DNA from: Bog-159 sp049511415
GTDB taxonomy: Bacteria > Acidobacteriota > Terriglobia > Bryobacterales > Bryobacteraceae
Length of the DNA stretch: 64,000 nucleotides
Reading direction: 5' to 3'
Assembly: GCA_049511415.1 (NCBI GenBank)
Contig: JBEKYC010000014.1
Coordinates: forward strand, 62,001-126,000
The notes below the pieces were generated by a model. The model had not been told where the DNA came from, ran no database searches, and saw nothing but the letters and a program-made list of their open reading frames with translations. Below, in pieces: positions 44,622-53,036 of the stretch; the first letter of the stretch is position 1, and each line of letters opens with the position of its first letter. The translations under genes and the position numbers were made by a program.

Positions 44622-47219
44622 CTACATGATGTTCAGCGTGATGGCGTTCGACGACGTGTTCACGTTGTTTACGCTATCTTGTACGTTCAGCACCAGGTTC
44701 ACCGCGCCGCTGCCCGCCAGGCTGTGTGGCAAAAGCACATTCACCTGATCCAAACCGGGGTACTGGCCTTGCGGTCCGGCATAAACCACCGGCACGTTTT
44801 GCCCATTAATCACAGCCGTTACGGCTGACAGGGACGAGACGTGCCGGATCCCGGTGCCAAACAGTTCGACCACCACCTGATCGGAGGATCCGCCCAGACT
44901 CAGCGGTTGCGCGGTGCAACTGCCGGGAGTGCATCCGCTGGCGAAGGTGAATTGGTAAAACTGTCCGTTTCCTTCGGAGTTCGGCCATCCCGAACAAGCG
45001 CCGCTACAGATCGCGATGCCCGACGCCGGACCGCTGCCGTCCTGATTGGCCGTGTAGATGCCCGGCGCTACCGGAGAGATGAGGAGAATACCGCCCGTTT
45101 GGGTGCCGTCGCCGCTGGTGATGATGACTCCGGCCGGCCCCGGCTTGGCATTGCTGGGCACCAGGTAATTCACCTGGCCCGGCGACGCAAAGTACATTCC
45201 GACGTCATATGCCGTGTTGGAACTGTCGGTCAGCGTCATACTGGTCCCGGCGAGACTGGTGGGAAATGTGGCCGACGTGGAGGACCGGCTGGCGTTGGCC
45301 AGATCCGCGCCAAATACGCTCACCAGCATGTCCGGAGCCACAGTCGCGTTGGCGTTGCAAGGATTGGTCCCGGTGCCGCAGTTGGGATTGAAGACGGTGG
45401 CCAGCGTCGCGTAACTGGCGCTCGAAAGACTGACGGCCACCGGCGTCGCCCATTGCTTGCTGTCCGCCAGGTAGCTCTGGCCCGTGCCGGTTATTTGACC
45501 CTGCAGGATCGCCTGTTGGGCCGCGGCCGAGTACGCCGGTTCGCTGATCTTGTCGGCGTTGGCCGTCCCATAAGCAAAAAAAGCCTCGGTGGTATATGCA
45601 GTCACCGATTCCATGCTGTTGGCCGAAGCGAACTGCGAGATCATTTGCAGCCAACTGGCATCCATCGCCGCAAAATCGGAATTGCAGGACCCCACCAGGG
45701 ACAAGCTGTCCAACGTCTGGGCCTGCCAGTCGGAAGGCAACGGATACGGCAGGAAATACGGCGCCCAGGTTTCGTCGATGTACACGCTTTTGCCGCCGGG
45801 GTGGGTCGGGTCAGCCGCGGCATGCGCCTCTTCCGCCCACTGCGTATAGCCGGCGAAATTCGCGTCATCGAAGATTTCCATGGTCATGAAGTCCAACTCG
45901 GGTATACCCGTGAAGTCTTCGTAGAACGCGGTCTCGGTTTCATTGTAGAAATCGCCGGCGCCCAATCGTGTCCGCGGAGAGGCGGTCTTGATCAGAGGCG
46001 CAGCCGCCCGGATGAAGCCGTCCCAGTCCGAGGGGGCCGTGTCGATGCCCATGCGAGCCGCCATAGTGGTAGGCAGGTGGACGATTACGAAGTTATCCGG
46101 TTGATAGCGCGCCGCCAGTTGCGGATAGGTCTGCAGCGCCATCGTCTGAAAATCCTGGAACGTCGGCGTGGGGCCCAGTTCGCCCGCGCCGACTTCGGGG
46201 TTGATCGCCAACTGCATTCCCAGCGCCCGAACGTGCTGGACCACGGCATCATACAGCGCGGTAACGTTGGCATCGTTCATCGAAGTGACCCCCGGATTCA
46301 AGTCCACGCGCTGGACGCCGGCCGCCTTTAACCCATCCACGTAATCCAATAGAACTTCCTGCCTGGCGCCGGCGATCGTGGCTCCATTCGCGAGCAGCAG
46401 ATTGCCGCCAAACACCAGCGGATGTGTTGCCTGATTCAAGGCAGCACTTTCGGAGCCGATCGCGGTGTTGGCCGTATTGATGAATTGCTGCTCGGCGGAA
46501 AGCGCCTTGATGGTGGTTACATCGGTCGCGCTGGCGGGAAATATGCCCGGGCCGGTAAGAGCCACCTGGTTGGTTACCTGGACCGGCGCGTTGGCCGCCA
46601 CATTCACCGCAACGGTAATTGGCGCATAGCTCGCGCCGGGCGCCAGTAAATCATTGCGCTGGCAAGTGTTCTGCTGGCAGCTCCAGTACATGCCGCTCAT
46701 GGAGACCAAAGTCAGGCCCGCCGGGATCGTTTCCGTTACCTGCACCACATCACTCGTGGGTCCGGCGGATGCTGCATTGCTCACCGTGATGGTGTAAGTG
46801 GCGCCTGTTTGTCCCTGCGCAAAGGTGTCCGTGTTCGTCACGCCGATACTTAGCAGAGGCGCCGGCGGAGTAATGAAACTCATGATCGCGCCTTGCGAAG
46901 TTCCGGCGCTGTTGGATGCGAAAGCCTGATAGTAGTAAGTCGAGCTGCCCGCCAAACCGGTCACCTGAGACTCGACCGATAATGCCTTGGCCCCCGAACC
47001 GATATCCTGCGTGAGAGTCGGAACGCTCCCGGACATGTTGCTATAGGGTCCATAACGGAACCATATCTGGGTATCCAGGCCATTCGGGTTTACGGACCCC
47101 GCGAGGTGTACCACATAACTGGTAAGTCCCGCCTCCGGCTCCGTCGAAACCGTCGGTTGCGCAAACATACAGGGCGCCGCAATCGCCGCCGCTACCAATA
47201 AAATACTGACAGAACGCAT
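44622..47219 (-). CDS. Secreted multidomain protein with TIGR03437 C-terminal region
   Basis: 865 residues. Order: signal peptide (1-20), a fibronectin-III-like domain (about 22-115), a DUF11-like beta domain (about 120-230, NTDTFAQGQTGATYTITVSNA). A central region of about 360 residues with barrel-like features follows (LDFMTMEIFDD, SVYIDETWAPYF), then a C-terminal TIGR03437-type region (about 610-865: MLVSVFGADLA, GMYFASPGQVNYLVP, VVVELFGTGIRH, YPGLDQVNVLLP). TIGR03437 is a C-terminal region found mainly in Solibacter-like acidobacteria, probably for secretion or surface attachment. The central region may be a glycosidase, but catalytic acids cannot be assigned with confidence. Confidence 0.8.
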   Translation of the reverse strand: MRSVSILLVAAAIAAPCMFAQPTVSTEPEAGLTSYVVHLAGSVNPNGLDTQIWFRYGPYSNMSGSVPTLTQDIGSGAKALSVESQVTGLAGSSTYYYQAFASNSAGTSQGAIMSFITPPAPLLSIGVTNTDTFAQGQTGATYTITVSNAASAGPTSDVVQVTETIPAGLTLVSMSGMYWSCQQNTCQRNDLLAPGASYAPITVAVNVAANAPVQVTNQVALTGPGIFPASATDVTTIKALSAEQQFINTANTAIGSESAALNQATHPLVFGGNLLLANGATIAGARQEVLLDYVDGLKAAGVQRVDLNPGVTSMNDANVTALYDAVVQHVRALGMQLAINPEVGAGELGPTPTFQDFQTMALQTYPQLAARYQPDNFVIVHLPTTMAARMGIDTAPSDWDGFIRAAAPLIKTASPRTRLGAGDFYNETETAFYEDFTGIPELDFMTMEIFDDANFAGYTQWAEEAHAAADPTHPGGKSVYIDETWAPYFLPYPLPSDWQAQTLDSLSLVGSCNSDFAAMDASWLQMISQFASANSMESVTAYTTEAFFAYGTANADKISEPAYSAAAQQAILQGQITGTGQSYLADSKQWATPVAVSLSSASYATLATVFNPNCGTGTNPCNANATVAPDMLVSVFGADLANASRSSTSATFPTSLAGTSMTLTDSSNTAYDVGMYFASPGQVNYLVPSNAKPGPAGVIITSGDGTQTGGILLISPVAPGIYTANQDGSGPASGIAICSGACSGWPNSEGNGQFYQFTFASGCTPGSCTAQPLSLGGSSDQVVVELFGTGIRHVSSLSAVTAVINGQNVPVVYAGPQGQYPGLDQVNVLLPHSLAGSGAVNLVLNVQDSVNNVNTSSNAITLNIM

Positions 47220-47316
47220 AACTAAATTCTATCGGCTGGCGGTATGCGGAACAAGAGGAACTGAAGTTCAGAATTAACTAAGGTTATCAACTTATAAGAG
47301 CCGACATAGACGATCG

Positions 47317-48369
47317 TCAGTCGGGATACGGCTCCCCGGCGCGCACTATGCGAATCCAGTGGTCCGTAAACGAAAATTCGCTTCCAGGCGCCCGGACTCG
47401 CGGCATGTGGCATGTTACGCAATTCTTATCACTAACGGGGCATGCTTTCCGCGCGCGCCCGGCGTCCGCGGCAGCCGCCCGCTGGTGACACGCCAAACAG
47501 GCCGCGTCATAGCGGGTGTCGTCGCGGACCAGATTTTGGTGCGGATTATGGCAGGCCGTGCACCGGATCCGCTGGTCGTCTCCCACAAAGCATTTGCTGT
47601 TGGCCAACCGGTACGGCTGGAACCGGACGTTCCGGGGACCGAAAACGCGCTGGCCCACAATCGACTCCCAGGTCCGGTGGCACTGGCCGCAGAAGTTCGA
47701 CATGTCTTCCGCGGCCATATCGCCGAGCCGCGCGGGCGTGGGCGCCGTTTTGCCCAACTGCACCGCGCGCAAATGCGCTTCGGATCCCGCATGGCAATGT
47801 TCGCATTGCACGCCGGGCGACAACGATTCCAGGGATAACTTCCCCTGATTCACGGCGCCCGTACTATGACAGCCGAAACAAGCCGTAATTTCGTGTTGGG
47901 AAGTTAGCCTCCCCATAGCTTCCACTAGAGTGCCGGGCCGCGGCAGATCGTCGCCCATGGTAATTGCCAACCCTTGAATACTCTCGTAATAAGTCATCCG
48001 GCTTTCATAGAACCGGCCTTGGTACTCCAACACGAAAGTCAGGTTGTGAACCCCAAACGCGTATCGAATGGGCACGGTCAAAGCACTCGAGCCGCTCTGC
48101 ACCGTATATGTGCTCTCTCCGCCCTTTCGCTCGACGATGTATTGATAACCGTTGGCCGCGGCGGTCAGCTTCGGGTGAGCCTGCAGCGGGACCTGGGCAT
48201 CCGGCAACTCGATCCCGACGCCCATCTCTGTTCCGGGTTGCGATTGCGCTTGGTCGCGATGGCAGGAGCCGCACGTCATGGCGCGCGGGTCCGCCCAGAG
48301 GCTCGCACTAATCACCCACAGCATCGCCTGGCACACGCGCGGCCAAACGAGCGCTTTCGTTATCGCCAT
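47317..48369 (-). CDS. Secreted seven-haem c-type cytochrome
   Basis: 350 residues. The ATG at 48369 (AGGG just upstream) begins a signal peptide ending at LWA; the frame is open further upstream, but without export character. Seven CxxCH haem-attachment motifs follow: CGSCH, CFGCH, CEHCH, CGQCH, CTACH, CLACH and CVTCH. The first is separated from the second by about 140 residues of beta-like sequence. The last six are closely spaced, as in NrfA- or octahaem-type electron carriers. It is likely a periplasmic electron-transfer protein or a reductase. It is divergent from the cytochrome c maturation operon that would load its haems. Confidence 0.85.
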   Translation of the reverse strand: MAITKALVWPRVCQAMLWVISASLWADPRAMTCGSCHRDQAQSQPGTEMGVGIELPDAQVPLQAHPKLTAAANGYQYIVERKGGESTYTVQSGSSALTVPIRYAFGVHNLTFVLEYQGRFYESRMTYYESIQGLAITMGDDLPRPGTLVEAMGRLTSQHEITACFGCHSTGAVNQGKLSLESLSPGVQCEHCHAGSEAHLRAVQLGKTAPTPARLGDMAAEDMSNFCGQCHRTWESIVGQRVFGPRNVRFQPYRLANSKCFVGDDQRIRCTACHNPHQNLVRDDTRYDAACLACHQRAAAADAGRARKACPVSDKNCVTCHMPRVRAPGSEFSFTDHWIRIVRAGEPYPD

Positions 48370-48633
48370 CGGCCCTTCGCGATTATATCCGGCACAACTG
48401 CCTTTCGGTAGGTTGCCCGTATACGCGCATTTGTAAACTCTGACACGGCCAACGGCCCTTTTCCAAGGCGGCGCGTGACCGGGATTGGTTACTTCGTTCG
48501 CCTGTTCCCTTTGACACGGCGGCGGGGAGGCGCCGCGGCGCTGCAGCGCGGCCGGGAGATGGCCGCCGCGAACCTGTTCACGGAACGCGCGCACGGGGAG
48601 GCTTTTGGATATACTATGGCTTCAGAGGGTGGT

Positions 48634-49068
48634 ATGAGAAAATACGGAAAGTTCGCCGTTCTGATCGCAATCGTCATCGGCGCTCTGGTGTGGCTCGCCA
48701 GTTCCGGCGTCAGCGAGACGAAGACCTATTACAAGACCATTTCCGAAGTGGCGCAGATGGGCGACCAGGCCTATCAGGAGCGCCTGCGCGTCGCTGGTGA
48801 TGTAGCCAGCGGTTCGATTCAGCACGCCAAGGGTGAGGTCCAGTTTACGCTCACGCAGGACAAGCAGCAGCTCAAGGTCGCTTACACCGGCAGCGATCCT
48901 CTTCCCGACACTTTCCGCGACGGCGCGCAAGCGCTGGCAGACGGCCGCATGGGCCGCGACGGCGTGTTTCACGCCAGCAAGATTCAGGCAAAGTGCGCCT
49001 CTAAGTACGAAGCCAAGCCGGGGCAGTTGCGCGGCGCGCCGGCGCCTCCAGTCAATAAATCCATTTAG
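48634..49068 (+). CDS. ccmE: Cytochrome c maturation haem chaperone CcmE, cysteine type
   Basis: 144 residues: one N-terminal membrane helix (YGKFAVLIAIVIGALVWLASSG) and an OB-fold domain. The haem-binding position, usually His in HxxxY, is Cys121 in KCASKY, with Tyr125. A cysteine form is known from some Deltaproteobacteria and archaea. CcmE carries haem covalently from CcmC to the CcmFH ligase. An ATG at 48616 and a GTG far upstream are possible starts, but the one at 48634 has AGAGGG nearby and gives a normal N-terminus. It is the first gene of the ccm operon. Confidence 0.9.
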   Translation: MRKYGKFAVLIAIVIGALVWLASSGVSETKTYYKTISEVAQMGDQAYQERLRVAGDVASGSIQHAKGEVQFTLTQDKQQLKVAYTGSDPLPDTFRDGAQALADGRMGRDGVFHASKIQAKCASKYEAKPGQLRGAPAPPVNKSI

Positions 49069-49082
49069 AGGGGAAGTGGTGC

Positions 49083-51095
49083 ATGGAAAACGTGGCCTCG
49101 CTGTGTGTGCTGCTGGCGTTCTGCGTCGCTATTTACGCGGTCGCGGCCTCCGTGGTGGGCCGCATCAAGCGCAAGCCTTTTCTTATCATTAGCGGCGAGC
49201 GCGCGGTTTATTCGGTTTGGCTGCTCATCTCCGTGGGCTCGGCCATCCTGGTCTACGGTCTGATCACCGGCGACTTCCGATTTTCTTATGTCGCCCAGCA
49301 CAGCAACCGCAGCATGCCGCTCCTCTATAAATTCGCCGCCTGGTGGGGCGGACAGGAAGGCTCGTTGCTGTTCTGGAGCTGGCTGCTCTCCACTTACTCG
49401 GCCGTGGTGGTCTTCACGAACCGCCGCAAGCATCGCGACATGATGCCTTACGTCGTGGGCGTGCTGATGACCGTGCAGACTTTTTTCCTGCTGCTGAACA
49501 ATTTCGTGGTCAGCCCGTTCAAGATGCTGTCGCTCGAAGGCTCGATTACCGCGGTGTCGGATGGCAACGGGTTGAATCCGCTGTTGCAGTATCCGGCCAT
49601 GGCCATACACCCCCCCATGCTCTACCTGGGTTACGTGGGCTTCGCCGTGCCGTTTGCCTTTGCCATCGCATCCTTGATTACCAGGCAGCCGGGTGATGCC
49701 TGGATCCACACCACGCGCCGCTGGACTCTGGTCACCTGGCTGTTTCAGAGCACCGGCATCATGCTCGGCATGGCTTGGGCCTATCACGTCCTCGGATGGG
49801 GCGGCTACTGGGGCTGGGATCCGGTCGAGAACGCCTCGCTTCTGCCATGGCTCAGCGGCACTGCGTTTCTGCACTCGGTCATGATGCAGGAGAAGAAAGG
49901 CATGATGAAGGTCTGGAACATCGTGCTGATCTCCACCACCTTCCTGCTTTGCATTTTAGGAACGTCGCTGACCCGCACCGGGCTGGTCCAATCCGTGCAT
50001 GCTTTCGCCCAGGGGCCGCTGGGCAAATATTTCACCTCGTTCCTGGCGATCATAATCGCCGCCACGACTTACCTGATTCTCGACCGCTTGCAGTATCTGC
50101 GCAGCGAGGCGCAACTGGAAAGCGTCATCTCGCGCGAGTCGAGCTTCCTGTTCAACAACCTGATTCTGCTGGCCAGTTGTTTCGCGGTGCTGTGGGGCAC
50201 TCTGTTCCCGGTTATTTCCGAGGCTGTGTCCAACGAGAAGATCAGCCTGGACGACGTCTGGTTCAACAAGTTGATGATCCCCATCGGACTCTTTCTGCTG
50301 CTGCTGACCGGAGTCGGTCCGCTTTTCGCCTGGCGGCGCACGTCCATGGAGAGCCTGCGCCGCAACTTTCAGTGGCCAGGGATTGCGGCGGTGGTGCTGG
50401 TGGGCGTGCTGCTGGCTGCCGGCATGCGTGGTTTCTACGCGCTCATTTCGTTCGGGTTCTGCCTCTTCGTGGCATTGACCGTATTGATGGAATTCTACAA
50501 AGGCGCGCGGGCCATCGCAGTGAAGAACAGCATGAACTTATTGCGGGCCACGGTGGAGTTGACTCACCGCAATACGCGGCGCTATGGCGGCTATCTGGTG
50601 CATATGGGCATAGTGCTCATGTTCATCGGCTTTACAGGCGCGGCTTTCAATAAGAAAGACGTCAAGGAAATGGCCGTCGGCGATACGCTCAATCTGGGCA
50701 GCTATCAGCTCAGAGTCACGAACATCAGGGAAGCCGACAACGACGTCTACACTTCCAGTATAGCCACCGTGCGGGTCTCGAGCGGCGGCGATGTGCTCGG
50801 CACTTTAGAGCCGGAGAAGCGATTCTACAAAGCCAGCCGGCAGGGAACTTCGGAGGTCGGATTACGCGCGCGCCTCAATGAAGATCTGTACCTGAACTTC
50901 GGCGGCATGTCCGACGACGGCGCCCGCGCGGTGATACAGGCTTATGTCAAACCGCTGGTCACCTGGATCTGGCTCGGCGGCCTGGTATTGATTTTCGGCA
51001 CACTGGTATGCCTGGTTCCCAGCAAAGTCAGAATGCAATATGCCCGCACGGAAGTGGTGGGGATCGCGAGAAAGTATGCGGAAGTTCCGAAATAG
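49083..51095 (+). CDS. ccmF: Cytochrome c haem lyase subunit CcmF
   Basis: 670 residues with about 14-15 membrane helices. The tryptophan-rich WWD motif is VLGWGGYWGWDPVENASLLPW, and WWGGQEGSLLFWSW precedes it. These form the haem-handling site that, with CcmH, joins haem to CxxCH of apocytochromes on the outer face. The periplasmic C-terminal loop (about 540-640) is usual for CcmF. GGGAAG precedes the ATG. It overlaps ccmH by 20 bases. Confidence 0.96.
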   Translation: MENVASLCVLLAFCVAIYAVAASVVGRIKRKPFLIISGERAVYSVWLLISVGSAILVYGLITGDFRFSYVAQHSNRSMPLLYKFAAWWGGQEGSLLFWSWLLSTYSAVVVFTNRRKHRDMMPYVVGVLMTVQTFFLLLNNFVVSPFKMLSLEGSITAVSDGNGLNPLLQYPAMAIHPPMLYLGYVGFAVPFAFAIASLITRQPGDAWIHTTRRWTLVTWLFQSTGIMLGMAWAYHVLGWGGYWGWDPVENASLLPWLSGTAFLHSVMMQEKKGMMKVWNIVLISTTFLLCILGTSLTRTGLVQSVHAFAQGPLGKYFTSFLAIIIAATTYLILDRLQYLRSEAQLESVISRESSFLFNNLILLASCFAVLWGTLFPVISEAVSNEKISLDDVWFNKLMIPIGLFLLLLTGVGPLFAWRRTSMESLRRNFQWPGIAAVVLVGVLLAAGMRGFYALISFGFCLFVALTVLMEFYKGARAIAVKNSMNLLRATVELTHRNTRRYGGYLVHMGIVLMFIGFTGAAFNKKDVKEMAVGDTLNLGSYQLRVTNIREADNDVYTSSIATVRVSSGGDVLGTLEPEKRFYKASRQGTSEVGLRARLNEDLYLNFGGMSDDGARAVIQAYVKPLVTWIWLGGLVLIFGTLVCLVPSKVRMQYARTEVVGIARKYAEVPK

Positions 51096-51546
51096 CCTAG
51101 CTCTCCTTTTCCTCGCAGGCGTGTCTGTGGTGCTCGCGGACACGGCGGCCGAAAAGCCCAGCTCGGACGCCCGCCGCGTGGGCGCCCATCTGGGATGCCA
51201 GTGCGGATGCAAGGATACCGTGTCGACCTGCGCGATGCTCGAATGCAGCTTTTCGAAGCCGGCCAAGGAGAAGATCGCCAAGTTACAGGCTGCCGGATGG
51301 ACCGACAAAGCGATTATCGACCAGTTCGTCGCCGAAGTCGGACCTTCGGTCTACCGCGGCGATCCCAGCGCATTCGGCTGGCTGATCCCCTATCTTCTGA
51401 TCGCACCGGGGCTGGCACTGATCTGGTGGTTCGTGCGGCGTTACCGGCGGCCGCGCGCCATTCCTGAAATCGGACCGGCCCCGGACGATCCCGAGTTAGC
51501 TAAGTACCAAGAGCAGATCGAGAAGGATTTGGCGCACCTGGACTAA
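51076..51546 (+). CDS. ccmH: Cytochrome c maturation thiol protein CcmH/CycL
   Basis: 156 residues from the ATG at 51076. A signal-like segment (1-21) leads to the redox region HLGCQCGCKDTVSTCAMLEC, with cysteines at 41, 43, 45, 52 and 57. CcmH usually has LRCxxC; here the spacing is C-x-C-x-C followed by two further Cys, a variant form. Helices VVELF-like (KIAKLQAAGWTDKAIIDQFVAEVG) and one C-terminal membrane helix (WLIPYLLIAPGLALIWWF) match the family. The protein keeps the CxxCH thiols reduced for haem attachment. An earlier start is possible but would lose the signal. It is followed immediately by the zinc-ribbon gene. Confidence 0.85.
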   Translation: MRKFRNSLALLFLAGVSVVLADTAAEKPSSDARRVGAHLGCQCGCKDTVSTCAMLECSFSKPAKEKIAKLQAAGWTDKAIIDQFVAEVGPSVYRGDPSAFGWLIPYLLIAPGLALIWWFVRRYRRPRAIPEIGPAPDDPELAKYQEQIEKDLAHLD

Positions 51547-51960
51547 ATGATTATTGTGATAGCAGCGCTGCTCGCGGTCGGAGTGATCGTCTTCATCCTG
51601 GCCGTGCGGGCCAAGGATCTGCCCGAACCGGAGCCGGTTTCCCCCTTTCAGCATCTGGACGAACGCAAAGCCGCCATTTACGAGAACCTGCGCGATTTGC
51701 AGTTTGAATACCGCGTGGGAAAGCTCTCCGATCAGGATTATCAACAAACCAAGAAGGATCTGCAGAAGGAATTGGCCGGCGTAATGGCTGAAGTCGACCG
51801 CCTCAAGCTGCAACTCAATCTCAACGGTTCCGTGCCGCCACCGCCGGTGCCCGAGTCCAAGCCGTACGATCCGCTCACCTGCCCGCATTGCAAGGCGAAA
51901 TTCGCCCAGCCGTTGAAGTTCTGCGGCGAGTGCGGCAAGCCCATGGGGGTGGCCCAATGA
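51547..51960 (+). CDS. CcmI-like membrane protein with C-terminal zinc ribbon
   Basis: 137 residues. It starts with one membrane helix (MIIVIAALLAVGVIVFILAV). A helical region then reads ERKAAIYENLRDLQFEYRVGKLSDQDY, similar to the N-terminal segment of CcmI/CycH. It ends with a zinc ribbon, CPHC (112-115) and CGEC (126-129). CcmI presents apocytochromes to CcmFH through TPR repeats; here the TPR part is absent and the zinc ribbon takes its place. It directly follows the ccmH stop. The CcmI likeness is an inference from short sequence and position. Confidence 0.7.
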   Translation: MIIVIAALLAVGVIVFILAVRAKDLPEPEPVSPFQHLDERKAAIYENLRDLQFEYRVGKLSDQDYQQTKKDLQKELAGVMAEVDRLKLQLNLNGSVPPPPVPESKPYDPLTCPHCKAKFAQPLKFCGECGKPMGVAQ

Positions 51961-53036
51961 GAAAAGCAATTATCAGCCACGGATTAACACCGATGAACAC
52001 AGATAACATCAGTGTTTATCTGTGTTTATCTGTGGCCTTATCCTTTTTCGTTTTTCCGGTCTTTGCCTCGGTCGAGGGCACAGTCACCAACAAGACCACC
52101 GGCAAACCCGCCGCCGGCGCCACCGTAACGTTATATAAGTTGGGGCAAGCCGGCATGGAGTCCGTGGAAAGCGTGAAATCCGGCGCGGACGGCAAATTCC
52201 ACATCAATCAAACCCCGCAAGGACCGCACCTGATCCAGACCGCCTTCGACGGCGTGACTTACAATCATATGCTTCCCCCGGGGTCTGCGACGGGCGACGT
52301 CTCCCTGGAGGTTTACAACTCCTCCAAGAAGCCCGGGGATGCCCGCATCGCGCGTCATTTCGTGATTTTCCAGCCCAGCGGCGACAAATTGGGCGTCAAC
52401 GAAGGCTTCGTCTTCAATAACAGCGGCGCCACCACTTACAACGATCCGGATTCCGGCACACTGAAATTCTATTTGCCCGTCGCGGCCAAGGGTATCGCCC
52501 AGGTAAAGGCCACTGCGCCACAGGGGATGCCGATCGACCGCGCCGCCGACAAGACCAGTCAGAAGGACATATTCAAGGTCGATTTTCCGATCAAGCCCGG
52601 TGAGACCGACTTTCAGATCACGTATGTGATTCCCTATAGCTCGGGAGCCACATTCGAAGGCAAGGTCGTGGCGAAGACCGAGGAGCCAACCTTGCTGGTC
52701 GTACCGGAAGGCATTACGTTGCAGGGTGAAGGCCTGGAGAGCAAGGGCCAGGAGCCGCGCTCCAAGGCTTCGGTGTTTAGCGTGAAGGCCGCCGACTTCA
52801 AGGTGCAGATTGCCGGATCGATGCCGGCGGCCAGCGCCGAGGCGGACTCCGGTGATAGCGGCCCGTCGCTGGAGGAGATTTCCCCGAAGATATTCCGCCA
52901 GAACATGCCCTGGATTCTCGCCGCGCTGGCTTTCGGTATATTGGCGCTGGGCTTCACCGTGTTATATCGCGCGCAGCCTTCCGCGGCCGCCGCGGTTCCC
53001 GCCCCGAAAGGAAAGCATGAACGCGGTCGCCGCTGA
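51957..53036 (+). CDS. Membrane-anchored carboxypeptidase-regulatory-like protein in the ccm operon
   Basis: 359 residues. The ATG at 51957 overlaps the preceding stop (ATGA). A signal-type segment (NISVYLCLSVALSFFVFPVFA) leads to a CarboxypepD_reg beta domain (about 39-110: VEGTVTNKTTGKPAAGATVTLY). A long beta-rich periplasmic region follows, and one C-terminal membrane helix (WILAALAFGILALGFTVLY) ends in a basic tail. No catalytic motif is visible and I know of no standard ccm component with this design. Its place between the ccmFHI genes and ccmA suggests a role in cytochrome biogenesis or apocytochrome handling. The first 27 codons lie within a palindromic repeat. Confidence 0.72.
   Translation: MRKAIISHGLTPMNTDNISVYLCLSVALSFFVFPVFASVEGTVTNKTTGKPAAGATVTLYKLGQAGMESVESVKSGADGKFHINQTPQGPHLIQTAFDGVTYNHMLPPGSATGDVSLEVYNSSKKPGDARIARHFVIFQPSGDKLGVNEGFVFNNSGATTYNDPDSGTLKFYLPVAAKGIAQVKATAPQGMPIDRAADKTSQKDIFKVDFPIKPGETDFQITYVIPYSSGATFEGKVVAKTEEPTLLVVPEGITLQGEGLESKGQEPRSKASVFSVKAADFKVQIAGSMPAASAEADSGDSGPSLEEISPKIFRQNMPWILAALAFGILALGFTVLYRAQPSAAAAVPAPKGKHERGRR
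51975..52037. repeat. Palindromic interspersed-type repeat at a gene start
   Basis: Two 28-base arms, 51975-52002 and 52010-52037, pair at 22 of 28 positions around a 7-base loop. The motif is built from ATCTGTG-type hexamers: GGATTAACACCGATGAACAC on the left and the complementary CTGTGTTTATCTGTGG on the right. Sequences of this kind recur in the genomes of several phyla. Here it is read through as coding sequence for the signal peptide region of the gene at 51957. Confidence 0.7.

Noticed and set aside
48475..48633. Upstream extension of ccmE from GTG
   Set aside because: The extra 53 residues are Arg-rich, lack homology to CcmE and have no ribosome site.
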